A DNA stretch of 64,000 nucleotides from Streptomyces sp. NBC_00483 (GCF_036013745.1 NZ_CP107880.1:3658001-3722000); one strand, 5' to 3'; counted from the first letter of the stretch, positions 27,239 through 40,728 are shown. Translations and numbers: made by a program. The notes: a model not told the origin generated them from the letters alone.

Positions 27239-28270
27239 TCATCTGCGCGGTGAGGCGTCCAGAACCTGCTGGAGCGCCTCGAACTCCTCGACGCACTTGC
27301 CGGAACCGAGCGCCACGCTGTCCAGCGGGTCCTCGGCGATATGGATCGGCATGCCGGTCTCGCGGCGCAGCCGTTCGTCGAGGCCGCGCAGCAGAGCGCC
27401 GCCACCGGTGAGAACGATGCCGCGGTCCATTACGTCACCGGACAGCTCGGGCGGGCACTTGTCGAGGGTGGTCTTCACGGCGTCGACGATCGCGTTGACC
27501 GGTTCCTCGATCGCCTTGCGGACTTCCGCCGCCGAGATGACGACGGTCTTGGGCAGCCCCGACACCAGGTCGCGGCCGCGGATCTCGGTGTGTTCGTCGG
27601 AGTCGAGGTCGTACGCGGAGCCGATCGTGATCTTGATCTGTTCGGCGGTGCGCTCACCGAGGAGGAGCGAGTACTCCTTCTTGATGTGCTGGATGATCGC
27701 GTTGTCCAGCTCGTCGCCCGCGACGCGGATGGACTGCGCCGTGACGATTCCGCCGAGCGAGATCACCGCAACCTCGGTGGTGCCGCCGCCGATGTCCACC
27801 ACCATGTTGCCCGTGGCCTCGTGGACCGGGAGGCCGGAGCCGATGGCCGCGGCCATGGGCTCCTCGATGATGTGCACCTGGCGGGCACCGGCCTGCGAAG
27901 AGGCCTCGATGACCGCGCGGCGCTCGACGCCGGTGATGCCGGACGGCACGCAGACGACGACACGAGGCCGGGCGAGGTAGCGCCGCTTGTGCACCTTCAG
28001 GATGAAGTAGCGGAGCATTCGCTCGGTGATCTCGAAGTCGGCGATCACGCCGTCCTTCAGCGGGCGGACCGCCACGATGTTGCCCGGCGTACGCCCGATC
28101 ATCTTCTTGGCTTCGGCGCCGACCGCGAGGATGCCACCGGTGTTGGTGTTGATAGCGACCACGGACGGCTCATTGAGCACGATCCCTCGACCCCTGACGT
28201 ACACCAGCGTGTTGGCGGTCCCGAGGTCGACAGCCATGTCACGGCCGATGAACGACATTGAGTTCCCCAT
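27239..28270 (-). CDS. mreB: Rod shape-determining protein MreB
   Basis: A 343-residue actin-like filament protein that guides wall synthesis; in Streptomyces it acts mainly in aerial hyphae and spore walls (family knowledge). ATP-binding elements are [11 protein letters not shown] (phosphate 1), [15 protein letters not shown] (phosphate 2) and [13 protein letters not shown] (adenosine). ATG at 28270 gives [17 protein letters not shown]; a second ATG at 28258 (MSFIGRD) has GGGGA just upstream and is possible. First gene of the mre/mrd cluster. A second mreB-like gene is encoded at 31171. Confidence 0.96.
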   Translation of the reverse strand: MGNSMSFIGRDMAVDLGTANTLVYVRGRGIVLNEPSVVAINTNTGGILAVGAEAKKMIGRTPGNIVAVRPLKDGVIADFEITERMLRYFILKVHKRRYLARPRVVVCVPSGITGVERRAVIEASSQAGARQVHIIEEPMAAAIGSGLPVHEATGNMVVDIGGGTTEVAVISLGGIVTAQSIRVAGDELDNAIIQHIKKEYSLLLGERTAEQIKITIGSAYDLDSDEHTEIRGRDLVSGLPKTVVISAAEVRKAIEEPVNAIVDAVKTTLDKCPPELSGDVMDRGIVLTGGGALLRGLDERLRRETGMPIHIAEDPLDSVALGSGKCVEEFEALQQVLDASPRR

Positions 28271-28483
28271 CAGGATTCGTCTGGCCTTCCCAAGTGGAGC
28301 GTTTGATGGCTTGTCAGGTAGGCGAGAGGTGGACGCGGTGTGGCGTGGAGGCTCCATCGTAGTCTCGCCTGCACGATCACGGCGCGAGGGTCTTCGCCAT
28401 TGTCAGCATGGGAGTCCCCGCCCCGCTAATGGGGACGTCCCGACGGAGGAGTGCGTTCCCCCAATCGGGCCGCATATGCAAAA

Positions 28484-28509
28484 GAGCGGCCCGAATTCTC
28501 GGGCCGCTC
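28484..28509 (-). terminator. Terminator downstream of ndk
   Basis: GAGCGGCCCGA and TCGGGCCGCTC form a perfect 11-bp stem around ATTC. It is about 130 bases past the ndk stop, with a T-rich tract on the transcribed strand. It separates ndk from mreB. Confidence 0.85.
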
Positions 28510-28638
28510 CTGGTCAGTGGCGCTCCGTGACTGACGCTGCATCAGAAAACGAACTCGCCGGTCTCATGGAGCGGACACCGGGTGTCTCACGCGAGTGAGC
28601 CGAAGTCCGGAATGCGAGAAGACCGGATAGACGACCCG

Positions 28639-29052
28639 TTACGCGAAATCAGGGAAGAAAAGCTTCATCTCGCGCGCCGCCGACTCCTCGGAGTCGGAGG
28701 CGTGGATCAGGTTCTCACGAACGATGCTGCCGAAGTCACCACGGACCGAACCGGGCGCGGCGGCGATCGGGTCCGTCGGACCGGCCAGCTGGCGTACGCC
28801 GTCGATCACGCGCTCACCCTCGACGACCAGGGCGACCACCGGACCCGAGGACATGAAGTCGACCAGCGGCTCGTAGAACGGCTTGCCCTTGTGCTCGCCG
28901 TAGTGCGCCTCCAGCGTCTCCTGGCTCAGGCTGCGCAGTTCGAGCGCGCTGATCGTCCAGCCGGCCTTGCGCTCGATGCGGCCGATGATCTCGCCGATCA
29001 GGCCGCGGCGGACGGCATCGGGCTTGAGCAGGACGAGCGTGCGCTGGGTCAT
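28639..29052 (-). CDS. ndk: Nucleoside diphosphate kinase
   Basis: A 137-residue enzyme that moves the gamma phosphate from ATP to other NDPs through a phosphohistidine. It has KPDAVRRGLIGEII near the start, the RGDFG segment and the active-site His117 in NLIHASDS. Length is typical. It lies downstream of the DUF4233 gene and folC in the same direction, with a terminator after it. Confidence 0.97.
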   Translation of the reverse strand: MTQRTLVLLKPDAVRRGLIGEIIGRIERKAGWTISALELRSLSQETLEAHYGEHKGKPFYEPLVDFMSSGPVVALVVEGERVIDGVRQLAGPTDPIAAAPGSVRGDFGSIVRENLIHASDSEESAAREMKLFFPDFA

Positions 29053-29151
29053 TCGCGGGACTCCTTGTAGGCCTGGATGTGCGGTGACGCCCGAGGTTAC
29101 AGGGCGTGACCATCACCCTGGCAGGCGGGCGGCACCGGGTCCCCAGGGCCC

Positions 29152-29493
29152 TCAGGCCTGCTCGGCCTGCGCCGCCCACCGTGCCTTTGCCTCGTCGACC
29201 TTGCGGCCGAAGTGGACCGAGGCCCACCACAGGCCCGCGAAGCAGGCGCCGAGGAAGAACATGACCGGGACGAAGAAGCCGCTGATGATCAGGGCGATCT
29301 GCAGCGCCCAGCCGAGCTGCACGCCGCCGGGCCGCGTCACCATGCCGCACAGCAGCACGCTGAGCAGCATCGCGACGCCGCTCACCGTCCACACCAGGGC
29401 GGCCGACAGGTCGGGCTCCTTCATGGCGACGAGCCCGGCGAAGCCGATGACGAAGAACTCGGCGAGCAGCGTCGAGGAACACAGGATGCGCAC
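29152..29493 (-). CDS. DUF4233 membrane protein
   Basis: A 113-residue protein with four predicted membrane helices (LAEFFVIGFAGLVAM, LVWTVSGVAMLLSVLLCGMV, ALQIALIISGFFVPVMFFLGACFAGLWW). It is of the DUF4233 family, regularly found between folC and ndk in actinobacteria; function unknown. GTG at 29493 uses GGAAGGG, which lies inside the last codons of folC, so translation is coupled to folC. Confidence 0.88.
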   Translation of the reverse strand: MRILCSSTLLAEFFVIGFAGLVAMKEPDLSAALVWTVSGVAMLLSVLLCGMVTRPGGVQLGWALQIALIISGFFVPVMFFLGACFAGLWWASVHFGRKVDEAKARWAAQAEQA

Positions 29494-29498
29494 GGCGA

Positions 29499-31037
29499 TC
29501 AGCCCTTCCCGAGGAGCAGCCGGGCTTCGCCGACCGTGATCACGGAACCGGTGACGAGCACTCCCCCGCCCGCGTACTCGCCCTCTTCCTCGGCGAGCGT
29601 GATCGCGGCCTCCAGCGCGTCGTCGAGGCGCGGCTCGACCTGGACGCGCTCGTCGCCGAAGACCTCCACCGCGATGCCCGCCAACTCGTCGGCGTTCATG
29701 GCCCGGTGGCTGGAATTCTGCGTGACGACGACCTCCGCGAAGATCGGCTCGAAGGCCTCGAGGAGCCCCCGTACGTTCTTGTCGCCGCTGGCGCCCACGA
29801 CACCGATGAGGCGGCTGAAGTCGAAGACCTCGCCGATCGCCTCGGCGGTGACTCGGGCGCCCGCCGGGTTGTGCGCGGCGTCGAGCACGACCGTCGGCGA
29901 GCGGCGCACGACCTCCAGGCGGCCCGGCGACGTGGCCGAGGCGAACGCGGTGCGGATGGTGTCGATGTCGAGCAGGCGTGCGTGCTGCGAGCCGATGCCG
30001 AAGAACGCCTCGACTGCGGAGAGCGCCACCGCCGCGTTGTGCGCCTGGTGCGCGCCGTGCAGCGGCAGGAAGATGTCCTCGTACTCGCCGCCGAGCCCGC
30101 GCAGAGTCACCAACTGGCCGCCGACGGCGACCTCGCGCCGGACGACGCCGAACTCCAGGCCCTCGCGGGCCACGGTCGCGTCCGTCTCCACGGCCTTCTT
30201 GAGGATCACCTGCGCCGCGTCCACCGGCTGCTGCGCCATGATCACGGAGGCGTCCTGCTTGATGATCCCGGACTTCTCGCCGGCGATCTCGCCGGGCGTC
30301 TCACCGAGCCGGTCGGTGTGGTCGAGGTCGATGGGCGTGATGACCGCGACCGATCCGTCGATCACGTTCGTCGCGTCCCAGCTGCCGCCCATGCCGACCT
30401 CGACGACCGCCACGTCCACCGGGGCGTCGGCGAAGGCCGCGTAGGCCATGCCGGTCAGCACCTCGAAGAACGAGAGGCGGTACTCCTGCCGGTCGTCGAC
30501 CATCTCGATGTACGGCTTGATGTCGTCGTACGTCTCGATGAAGCGCTCGTGGTCGATCGGGGCGCCGTCCAGGCTGATCCGCTCGGTGATCGACTGGACG
30601 TGCGGCGAGGTGTACCGGCCGGTGCGCAGGTCGAAGGCCGTGAGCAGGGCCTCGATCATGCGGGCCGTGGACGTCTTGCCGTTCGTGCCCGTGATGTGGA
30701 TCGAGGGGTACGCGCGCTGCGGCTCACCGAGCACGTCCATCAGCGCCGCGATGCGGTCGACGGAGGGCTCGAGCTTCGTCTCGCCCCAGCGGGTGGCGAG
30801 CTCCGTCTCCACCACCCGCAGCGCCTTCTCCACCTCGGGGTCCTGCGGGCGGGCCGGAATGCCGTCGCCCTGCGGCGGGGTCGACTGGGTGCGCAGGGTG
30901 CGACTGCCGGCCTCGATCACCGCGAGGTCGGGGTCGCGGGTGGTCTCTTCGCCGACGATCTCTTCGAACTGGTCGGCGTCGTCGGGGTTGTCGGGGGAGC
31001 CGTAGTCGCTGCTGTCGCGCGGGGGGAGGTCACTCAC
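29499..31037 (-). CDS. folC: Folylpolyglutamate synthase / dihydrofolate synthase
   Basis: A 512-residue Mur-ligase-type enzyme that adds glutamate to dihydropteroate and to folates. The P-loop GTNGKT is at 117-122, followed by RTGRYTSPHVQSITERI and the metal/ATP region VEVGMGGSWDATNVID. The C-terminal domain carries VVLDAAHNPAGA. The first ~75 residues are an acidic, disordered extension absent from most FolC. GTG at 31037 is assumed; the site is weak and a leaderless message is possible. It diverges from the mreB-like gene across 133 bases. Confidence 0.93.
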   Translation of the reverse strand: MSDLPPRDSSDYGSPDNPDDADQFEEIVGEETTRDPDLAVIEAGSRTLRTQSTPPQGDGIPARPQDPEVEKALRVVETELATRWGETKLEPSVDRIAALMDVLGEPQRAYPSIHITGTNGKTSTARMIEALLTAFDLRTGRYTSPHVQSITERISLDGAPIDHERFIETYDDIKPYIEMVDDRQEYRLSFFEVLTGMAYAAFADAPVDVAVVEVGMGGSWDATNVIDGSVAVITPIDLDHTDRLGETPGEIAGEKSGIIKQDASVIMAQQPVDAAQVILKKAVETDATVAREGLEFGVVRREVAVGGQLVTLRGLGGEYEDIFLPLHGAHQAHNAAVALSAVEAFFGIGSQHARLLDIDTIRTAFASATSPGRLEVVRRSPTVVLDAAHNPAGARVTAEAIGEVFDFSRLIGVVGASGDKNVRGLLEAFEPIFAEVVVTQNSSHRAMNADELAGIAVEVFGDERVQVEPRLDDALEAAITLAEEEGEYAGGGVLVTGSVITVGEARLLLGKG

Positions 31038-31107
31038 GCACGCCAGTCTACGGAGGTCCACCGACAGCGCGCCCGACGCCACCCGACGTCCCGGTTCGGG
31101 ACTTTAG

Positions 31108-32193
<1,086 letters not shown>

Positions 32194-32250
32194 GTCGCCG
32201 GTGGGGCCGGGTTTGTGCGGCGGGTGCGGACTCGCTGTGGTTGCGTTTTT

Positions 32251-32270
32251 GCGCAGTTCCCCGCGCCCCT
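32251..32270 (+). repeat. Interspersed repeat GCGCAGTTCCCCGCGCCCCT, copy 2
   Basis: Identical to the copies at 497 and 40645. It lies between the stops of the convergent mreB-like and kinase genes, preceded by GCGTTTTT and followed by AAAAG, so it may form part of a terminator. Confidence 0.7.
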
Positions 32271-32282
32271 AAAAGACACCCA

Positions 32283-33479
32283 CTACGTCCTGGCCGGGAA
32301 AGCCGCCTCCACCTCGTACGTGGACTGGTCCGTCGGGCCCGCCCTGAATGTGCCGCCCAAGGAGTCGACGCGTTCCGACATGCCGGCCGTGCCGGTACCC
32401 GCCGAGACCGGGGCGACGGTCGGCGTATCGGTCGGCAGCGGGTTCGTGACCGTTGCGCGGAGGCGGTTCGCTGTTACCGCTACGGTCACCGTCACCGGTT
32501 GGCCAGGGGCGTGTTTCGCGGCGTTCGTGAGGCACTCCTGGACCACGCGGTAGACCGCGGCCTGGCGCAGCGGGGACTGGGCGCGGGCGGCGGCGTCCAC
32601 GTCGACGGCGACCTCGTTGCCGGCCGCCGCGCTCTCCTCGGCGAGCCGGGGCAGCGCGTCGAGGCCGGGGGTGGGGGCGCCGCCTCCGCTGCCGCGGCGC
32701 ACGACGATCTCGTTGAGCAGCAGGTGCGCCCGCCGCGCCGTCTCGGACAGCTCGTCGAAGTCCTGCTCCCAGTGCTCGCCGCGGGCCCGCCGCGACAGCA
32801 CCTCCGCCCGCACCGAGAGCATCGTCAGCTCGCGGCCCACGAAGTCGTGCACGTCGCCCGCGACATCGGCGCGCTCCTGCTGCACGGCCTGGAGCAGCGC
32901 GGTCTCGGCGCCCTTGACCTCCAGGGCGCGCACGAGGTCGATGCGGCGCGCGGCGATGCCGACGCCGGTGGCGAGCACCCCTATGGGCACGGCGAGGGCG
33001 AGGAACTGGCTGACGCTCTCGCCGCCCCGGTACGCGGGCCATTCGAAGAGCGCGAACGCGGCACAGGCCCAGACGAGGTAGCCGCAGCAGGCGAGGATGC
33101 CGGATCCCCGGCCCCGGTAGCGGGCCACGGAGTACAGGGCGAACTGGATCAGGGTCACATCGTGCAGCCAGCCGAGGAAGACCATCCCGACGGCGAACGA
33201 CAGCCAGGGCCCCCACGGCCCGCGCCTGCGCAGCAGCAGCGTCGCGGCACCGAGGGCGAGCACGAGCGTGGCGGACGTCCCGTTGAGCGCGTTGTCCGCC
33301 CTGGCCAGGCCGGGGATGTCCAGGCCCATCAGGGCGAAGCAGCCGGCGGCCGTGACGAGGTCGACGGCGTGCGGGGTGCCGCGCCAGCGCTCCAGGCGCG
33401 ACCAGAGACGGCCGAGGCGACGGCCCGCGACACTCGCCGCCGCTCCGCTCGTCGCCGGCCCGTCGGCCTCGTCGTGCAT
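32283..33479 (-). CDS. Orphan NarL/HisKA_3-type sensor histidine kinase
   Basis: A 398-residue membrane kinase. Five or six hydrophobic segments fill about residues 40-180 with no obvious extracellular sensor. The dimerisation/phosphoacceptor helix reads ERADVAGDVHDFVGREL with His211; the usual ERxRIARELHD is altered (GDVHD). The ATPase domain has VVQECLTNAAKHA (N box) and GTGTAGMSERVDSLGG (G box). ATG at 33479 follows GGGGAGATGGGG; codons up to 33569 are excluded. No response-regulator gene is adjacent, so the partner is elsewhere. Confidence 0.87.
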   Translation of the reverse strand: MHDEADGPATSGAAASVAGRRLGRLWSRLERWRGTPHAVDLVTAAGCFALMGLDIPGLARADNALNGTSATLVLALGAATLLLRRRGPWGPWLSFAVGMVFLGWLHDVTLIQFALYSVARYRGRGSGILACCGYLVWACAAFALFEWPAYRGGESVSQFLALAVPIGVLATGVGIAARRIDLVRALEVKGAETALLQAVQQERADVAGDVHDFVGRELTMLSVRAEVLSRRARGEHWEQDFDELSETARRAHLLLNEIVVRRGSGGGAPTPGLDALPRLAEESAAAGNEVAVDVDAAARAQSPLRQAAVYRVVQECLTNAAKHAPGQPVTVTVAVTANRLRATVTNPLPTDTPTVAPVSAGTGTAGMSERVDSLGGTFRAGPTDQSTYEVEAAFPART

Positions 33480-33605
33480 TGAGCCCCATCTCCCCGTGAC
33501 TACGCCCGGTACGTCCCCTTTCTTACCTTGGCCGGGTACGTCCGGGCATCTTGTGCCACCGCGAAGCACGGGCGCCTCGCCCGCGCCGTCGGCCCCAGAA
33601 CGCGC

Positions 33606-33641
33606 GAGGGCCCCCGGAACCCTGCGGTTCCGGGGGCCCTC
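33606..33641 (-). terminator. Terminator downstream of valS
   Basis: GAGGGCCCCCGGAACC and its exact complement form a 16-bp stem with a CTGC loop, 13 bases past the valS stop. It ends valS transcription ahead of the kinase gene. Confidence 0.9.
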
Positions 33642-33653
33642 GTGTACGTACGG

Positions 33654-36278
<2,625 letters not shown>

Positions 36279-36393
36279 CACGCCAGTTTAGAGGGGTCAC
36301 AAGCTCGTACTGAAACCGAATCCGGTGGAACGGATCGCACCTACGTACGTCAGGATGTCGGCAGCACATAAGCAACGGGAGGGAACGCCAGTA

Positions 36394-37443
36394 ATGAGCC
36401 ACAACCAGCCGGGCCCCTATGGGAACCAGCCGCCCCAGCAGCCGGGCCCTTACGGCCAGCAGCCGCAAGCGCCGGGGCCCTACGGTCAGCCGCAGCAGCC
36501 GGGTCCGTACGGCCAGCCGCCGCAGGCGCCGCAGCCCGGCTACGGTTACCCGCAGCAGCCGCCCCAACAGGCACCCCAGGGCGTTCCGCCTCAGCAGCAG
36601 CCGGGCCCGTACGGTCAGCCGCCGCAGCAGGCGCCCGGCGGTTACGGCCAGCCCCAGCAGCCGGGTCCCTACGGTCAGCCGCAGCAGGCTCCGTACGGCC
36701 AGTACCCGCAGCAGCCGCCCACCGGCGGGGGCGGCAACAAGAAGGTGCTGGGCATCGTGATCGGCGCGGTGGTCGTGGTGGCGGCTCTCGGGGCGGGGGG
36801 CTACTTCATCTTCGGTGGCGGTGACAGCGGCAGTGGCGGCGGCGGGTCCGTGGCGGACGACGGCTCGCACAAGCTGACGACCCCGGCCACGGTCCTCGGC
36901 GAGTACCAGAAGAGCAGCTCGAACACCTCCAGCAGCGGCACCTTCAGCGACAGCGACCTGGAGGAAGCCAAGAAGTGGGGCGTGACCGACCCCAAGAGCG
37001 TGAACGCCAGCTACAAGGCGGGCTCCGGCACCTCGGTCAAGGCGATCAACTTCGGTGGCGTCTACGGCAAGATCGAGGACCCGGAGAAGGTCGTCGACTC
37101 GATGTTCACCGAGATGGAGAAGAAGTCCCAGGAAGAGGCCGGCGGCGCGAGCGGCGCCAAGGTCTCCTTCGAGGGCTCGCCCCAGAAGTTCGAGCCGGCC
37201 GGCTTCAAGAACGGCGTCATGAAGTGCCAGAACGCCAAGTACGAGATGCCCGGCGGCAGTTCGTCCACCGCGGGCGTGCCGTCGAGCTTCAAGATGCCGA
37301 TGTGCATCTGGGGTGACCACAGCACGGTCACGTACATCGTGTACTCGGACAGCGGCGCCATCATCTCGAAGAAGGAGCAGCCGCTGAGCGAGGCGGCCGA
37401 CACGACGGCGAAGCTGCGCAACGAGGTACGCGTCAAGTCCTGA
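36394..37443 (+). CDS. PGPYGQ-repeat membrane protein
   Basis: A 349-residue protein. Residues 1-~112 are a cytoplasmic Pro/Gln/Gly/Tyr-rich domain with [13 protein letters not shown] repeats (at least seven). A single membrane helix follows ([23 protein letters not shown], about 118-140), then an exported Ser/Gly linker and a ~190-residue extracytoplasmic domain with two Cys ([18 protein letters not shown]) that may form a disulphide. The exported domain resembles unnamed Streptomyces surface domains; function unknown. ATG at 36394 follows GGGAGGGA. It stands alone, ending in a strong terminator. Confidence 0.85.
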   Translation: MSHNQPGPYGNQPPQQPGPYGQQPQAPGPYGQPQQPGPYGQPPQAPQPGYGYPQQPPQQAPQGVPPQQQPGPYGQPPQQAPGGYGQPQQPGPYGQPQQAPYGQYPQQPPTGGGGNKKVLGIVIGAVVVVAALGAGGYFIFGGGDSGSGGGGSVADDGSHKLTTPATVLGEYQKSSSNTSSSGTFSDSDLEEAKKWGVTDPKSVNASYKAGSGTSVKAINFGGVYGKIEDPEKVVDSMFTEMEKKSQEEAGGASGAKVSFEGSPQKFEPAGFKNGVMKCQNAKYEMPGGSSSTAGVPSSFKMPMCIWGDHSTVTYIVYSDSGAIISKKEQPLSEAADTTAKLRNEVRVKS

Positions 37444-37475
37444 CGGGTCAAGTCCTGACGGCAGGAACGCGCATG

Positions 37476-37513
37476 AGAAGGGCCCCGGTCGGAGATCCGA
37501 CCGGGGCCCTTCT
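37476..37513. terminator. Terminator between the PQG gene and clpX
   Basis: AGAAGGGCCCCGGTCGGA and its exact complement make an 18-bp stem with a two-base loop between two convergent genes. It can serve both directions. Confidence 0.9.
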
Positions 37514-37545
37514 CGTGCCGACTGGCGTTGCCGACTGGCGTGCCG

Positions 37546-38832
37546 CTACGCCGACTTCTGCTCGCCGCTGCCGCCGCCGCGGGCGTCCCGCGGGATCAGC
37601 GTCGGGTTCACGTTCGAGTGGACGGCTTCCGCGGTGATGACGACGCGGGCCACGTCCTTGCGGGACGGGACCTCGTACATCACCGACTGGAGGACCTCCT
37701 CCATGATGGCGCGCAGCCCTCGCGCGCCGGTGCGGCGCAGGATCGCCTGGTCGGCGATGGCCTCGAGCGCCTCGCGCTCGAAGTCCAGCTCCACACCGTC
37801 GAGTTCGAAGAGCCGCTCGTACTGCTTGACCAGAGCATTCTTCGGCTCGACGAGGATCTGGAGCAGCGCCTCACGGTCGAGGTTCTGGACCGCGGTGATG
37901 ACCGGGAGGCGGCCGATGAACTCCGGGATCATCCCGAACTTCACCAGGTCCTCCGGCATGACCTCCTGGAACTGGTCCTTCTCGTCGAGCTCGCGCTTGG
38001 AGTGCAGGGTCGCGCCGAAGCCGATGCCCTTGGCGCCCGCCCGCGACTCGATGATCTTCTCCAGACCGGAGAACGCGCCGCCCACGATGAACAGCACGTT
38101 CGTCGTGTCGATCTGGATGAACTCCTGGTGCGGGTGCTTGCGGCCGCCCTGCGGCGGAACCGAGGCGCTGGTCCCCTCAAGGATCTTGAGGAGCGCCTGC
38201 TGTACACCCTCACCGCTCACATCACGCGTGATCGACGGGTTCTCCGACTTGCGGGCGACCTTGTCGATCTCGTCGATGTAGATGATCCCGGTCTCGGCCT
38301 TCTTGACGTCGTAGTCGGCCGCCTGGATCAGCTTGAGCAGAATGTTCTCGACGTCCTCGCCGACGTAGCCCGCCTCCGTCAGCGCCGTCGCGTCGGCGAT
38401 GGCGAACGGGACGTTGAGCATGCGCGCCAGCGTCTGTGCGAGGAGCGTCTTGCCGGAGCCGGTCGGGCCGAGGAGAAGGATGTTGGACTTCGCGAGTTCG
38501 ATCGCGTCGTCCCGCCCGTTCGCCCCGCCGTTCTCGCCGGCCTGGACGCGCTTGTAGTGGTTGTACACCGCGACGGACAGGGCCTTCTTGGCGGCTTCCT
38601 GTCCTACGACGTAGCTCTCGAGGAACTCGTAGATCTCGCGCGGCTTGGGCAGTTCCTCCCAGCGCACTTCGCTCGTCTCCGCGAGCTCTTCCTCGATGAT
38701 CTCGTTGCAGAGGTCGATGCACTCGTCGCAGATGTACACACCGGGGCCTGCGATGAGCTTCTTGACCTGCTTCTGACTCTTTCCGCAGAACGAGCACTTG
38801 AGCAGATCGCCGCCGTCACCGATGCGTGCCAC
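37546..38832 (-). CDS. clpX: ATP-dependent Clp protease ATP-binding subunit ClpX
   Basis: A 428-residue AAA+ unfoldase that feeds substrates to ClpP. The zinc-binding domain has Cys13, Cys16, Cys35 and Cys38. Walker A is GPTGSGKT at 122-129, Walker [11 protein letters not shown], and the ClpP-docking loop lies in LHSKRELDE...IGFGA with the IGF-type element. The R-finger/sensor region [11 protein letters not shown] is intact. GTG at 38832 after AAGGGG. It is separated from the clpP pair by a terminator, so it has its own promoter. Confidence 0.97.
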   Translation of the reverse strand: MARIGDGGDLLKCSFCGKSQKQVKKLIAGPGVYICDECIDLCNEIIEEELAETSEVRWEELPKPREIYEFLESYVVGQEAAKKALSVAVYNHYKRVQAGENGGANGRDDAIELAKSNILLLGPTGSGKTLLAQTLARMLNVPFAIADATALTEAGYVGEDVENILLKLIQAADYDVKKAETGIIYIDEIDKVARKSENPSITRDVSGEGVQQALLKILEGTSASVPPQGGRKHPHQEFIQIDTTNVLFIVGGAFSGLEKIIESRAGAKGIGFGATLHSKRELDEKDQFQEVMPEDLVKFGMIPEFIGRLPVITAVQNLDREALLQILVEPKNALVKQYERLFELDGVELDFEREALEAIADQAILRRTGARGLRAIMEEVLQSVMYEVPSRKDVARVVITAEAVHSNVNPTLIPRDARGGGSGEQKSA

Positions 38833-38923
38833 GAGGTGCTTCCCCTTCGCCTGGGAGACGCCACGTTCAGCGGCTCCTGGTGCCTGTATCCGACGGTACC
38901 TTGCCGGGCCCCCCGTTCGGGCC

Positions 38924-38965
38924 CCCCTTGGCAGGGTTCACTTTTACGTGGCCCCTGCCAAGGGG
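38924..38965 (-). terminator. Terminator after the clpP pair
   Basis: CCCCTTGGCAGGG and CCCTGCCAAGGGG form a perfect 13-bp stem around a 16-base AT-richer loop, 22 bases past the stop of the second clpP. Confidence 0.85.
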
Positions 38966-38987
38966 ACGGCAGACGATACAGCGCGTG

Positions 38988-39647
38988 TTACGCGATCGCC
39001 TCGTTGTTCATCTTGCGCGTCGAGACGACCTGGTCGACCAGACCGTACGCCAGCGCGTCCTCGGCCGTGAGGATCTTGTCGCGCTCGATGTCGTCGCGGA
39101 TCTTCTCGATCGGCGTCGTCGAGTGCTTGGCCAGCATGTCTTCCAGCTGCGCACGCATACGCATGATCTCGTTGGCCGCGATCTCCAGGTCGGAGAGCTG
39201 CTCACGGCCGGTGCCACCGGAGGGCTGGTGGATCAGCACACGCGCGTTGGTCAGCGCCATGCGCTTGCCCGGGGTGCCGGCGGCCAGCAGGACGGCGGCC
39301 GCGGAGGCGGCCTGGCCCATGCAGACCGTCTGGATGTCCGGCTTCACGAACTGCATCGTGTCGTAGATGGCCGTGAGGGCCGTGAACGAGCCGCCGGGGC
39401 TGTTGATGTAGATGGAGATGTCGCGGTCCGGGTCCATCGACTCCAGGCACAGCAGCTGCGCCATGACGTCGTTGGCCGACGCGTCGTCGATCTGCACGCC
39501 GAGGAAGATGATGCGCTCCTCGAAGAGCTTCGCGTACGGGTCGTACTCGCGCACACCCTGCGAGGTGCGCTCGACGAAGCGCGGCACCACGTAGCGGTTG
39601 TCGACCTGGGGGCCCTGGTACAGGCCGCTGCCGGGGAAGTTGTTCAT
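38988..39647 (-). CDS. clpP2: ATP-dependent Clp protease proteolytic subunit (second of the pair)
   Basis: A 219-residue serine peptidase of the ClpP barrel. The catalytic triad is visible: Ser115 in [10 protein letters not shown], His140 in [10 protein letters not shown] and Asp190 in ERDK. The N-terminal ~25 residues ([19 protein letters not shown]) are a processed-type leader. ATG at 39647 follows AGGACGG; the open frame runs 59 codons further without similarity. It follows the other clpP by 61 bases in one operon, and the two products form mixed rings in actinobacteria. Confidence 0.96.
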   Translation of the reverse strand: MNNFPGSGLYQGPQVDNRYVVPRFVERTSQGVREYDPYAKLFEERIIFLGVQIDDASANDVMAQLLCLESMDPDRDISIYINSPGGSFTALTAIYDTMQFVKPDIQTVCMGQAASAAAVLLAAGTPGKRMALTNARVLIHQPSGGTGREQLSDLEIAANEIMRMRAQLEDMLAKHSTTPIEKIRDDIERDKILTAEDALAYGLVDQVVSTRKMNNEAIA

Positions 39648-39708
39648 GGTCGGTGTTCCGTCCTGGTGAAGGTGGGCTTGGCTGGCTGTGCCGACGTGAT
39701 CGCGAGGA

Positions 39709-40326
39709 TCAGGCGCCGGTGCCGCCGCCGCCCGGAACGCCCGTAGCGGCAGTGATGATCTCGTCGATGAGGCCGTACTCCTTGGCCTCCTCGGTGGTGA
39801 ACCAGCGGTCGCGGTCACCGTCACGGATGATCGTCTCGACGCTCTGGCCCGAGTGTCGCGCGGTGATCTCGGCCATGCGCTTCTTCGTGCGCAGCAGGTA
39901 CTCGGCCTGGATCTTCACGTCCGACGCGGTACCGCCGATGCCCGCGGAGCCCTGGTGCATCAGGATGTCGGTGTGCGGCAGCGCGAAGCGCTTGCCCGCC
40001 GAGCCGCCGGTCAGCAGGAACTGCCCCATGGAGGCGGCCATACCCATGCCGATGGTGACGACGTCGTTCGGGATGTACTGCATGGTGTCGTAGATCGCCA
40101 TGCCGGCCGTCACCGAGCCGCCAGGGCTGTTGATGTACAGGAAGATGTCCTTGTCCGGGTCTGCGGCAAGGAGCAGCATCTGTGCGGTGATCTTGTTCGC
40201 GATGTCGTCGTCGACCTGCTGGCCGAGGAAGACGATGCGCTCGCCGAGCAGCCGGTTGTAGACATGGTCGCCGAGGCCACCACCGATGGACGGCTCGCCT
40301 GCGGCGGAAGGCATCAGATTCGTCAC
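39709..40326 (-). CDS. clpP1: ATP-dependent Clp protease proteolytic subunit (first of the pair)
   Basis: A 205-residue ClpP. The triad is Ser99 in [11 protein letters not shown], His124 in ILMHQGSAG and Asp173 in DRDRW. The C-terminus ends in a glycine-rich [10 protein letters not shown] tail. The GTG at 40326 (MTNLMPS) has GGTGG; an ATG four codons in is the alternative. A ClgR-type operator lies 142 bases upstream, consistent with ClgR activation of this operon. Confidence 0.95.
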   Translation of the reverse strand: MTNLMPSAAGEPSIGGGLGDHVYNRLLGERIVFLGQQVDDDIANKITAQMLLLAADPDKDIFLYINSPGGSVTAGMAIYDTMQYIPNDVVTIGMGMAASMGQFLLTGGSAGKRFALPHTDILMHQGSAGIGGTASDVKIQAEYLLRTKKRMAEITARHSGQSVETIIRDGDRDRWFTTEEAKEYGLIDEIITAATGVPGGGGTGA

Positions 40327-40467
40327 GGATCCACCTGCTCGTCTCTGACGGCTACGCGCCGTCTCGCGTCTTTAGCTGGGGCCGGGGGTCACGCTCGCGA
40401 CTCCCCTGCCCTCCTCTTCATGGACCCTAACGCGCGGCCCCCTCCGGGGAATCCCGCGGAAGGAACT

Positions 40468-40481
40468 GTTCGCTGTGAGCG
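40468..40481. promoter_or_regulatory. ClgR-type operator upstream of clpP1
   Basis: GTTCGC-TGTGA-GCG matches the GTTCGC-N5-GCG box described for the Streptomyces Clp-gene activator ClgR. It lies 142 bases before the clpP1 start, a plausible promoter position. The regulator itself is not in the window. Confidence 0.65.
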
Positions 40482-40516
40482 CAGGTACGTTGCACTCGCG
40501 TGTGAGCAGGGTGGAA

Positions 40517-40668
40517 GCGCCCCGTAAGGGGCGCGGGGCTGTGTCGATATGCGGCTCCGCCGCGTGGGCGCGCGCAACTCACGACGAGCGCCATGGGCCA
40601 CAGGGCGTGACGTCGTCGCGGCTGCGAGCCGGATGTGGTTGCGCGCGCAGTTCCCCGCGCCCCTTAAA
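40517..40668 (+). repeat. 150-bp palindromic-ended repeat element containing copy 3 of the 20-mer
   Basis: The left end carries GCGCCCC-GTAA-GGGGCGC followed by GGGGCTGTGTCGATATGCGG. The right end is GCGCAGTTCCCCGCGCCCCT (40645-40664). AAGGGGCGCGGGG at the left pairs with CCCCGCGCCCCTT at the right, giving terminal inverted repeats around a GGCTCCGCCGCGTGGGCGCG-type interior. It looks like a full-length version of the element whose right end alone is seen at 497 and 32251. No coding capacity. Confidence 0.65.
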
Positions 40669-40707
40669 AGCAGGCCCCCGGAACCATCACGGTTCCGGGG
40701 GCCTGCT
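40669..40707 (-). terminator. Terminator downstream of tig
   Basis: GCAGGCCCCCGGAACC and GGTTCCGGGGGCCTGC are exact complements with an ATCAC loop, 22 bases past the trigger-factor stop. It abuts the repeat element at 40517-40668. Confidence 0.9.
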
Positions 40708-40728
40708 CACACGTTCCTGGCGGAGCGC

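Noticed and set aside
36282..36393. T-box riboswitch before valS
   Set aside because: Only ~110 bases between divergent genes, and no stem I or T-box sequence seen.
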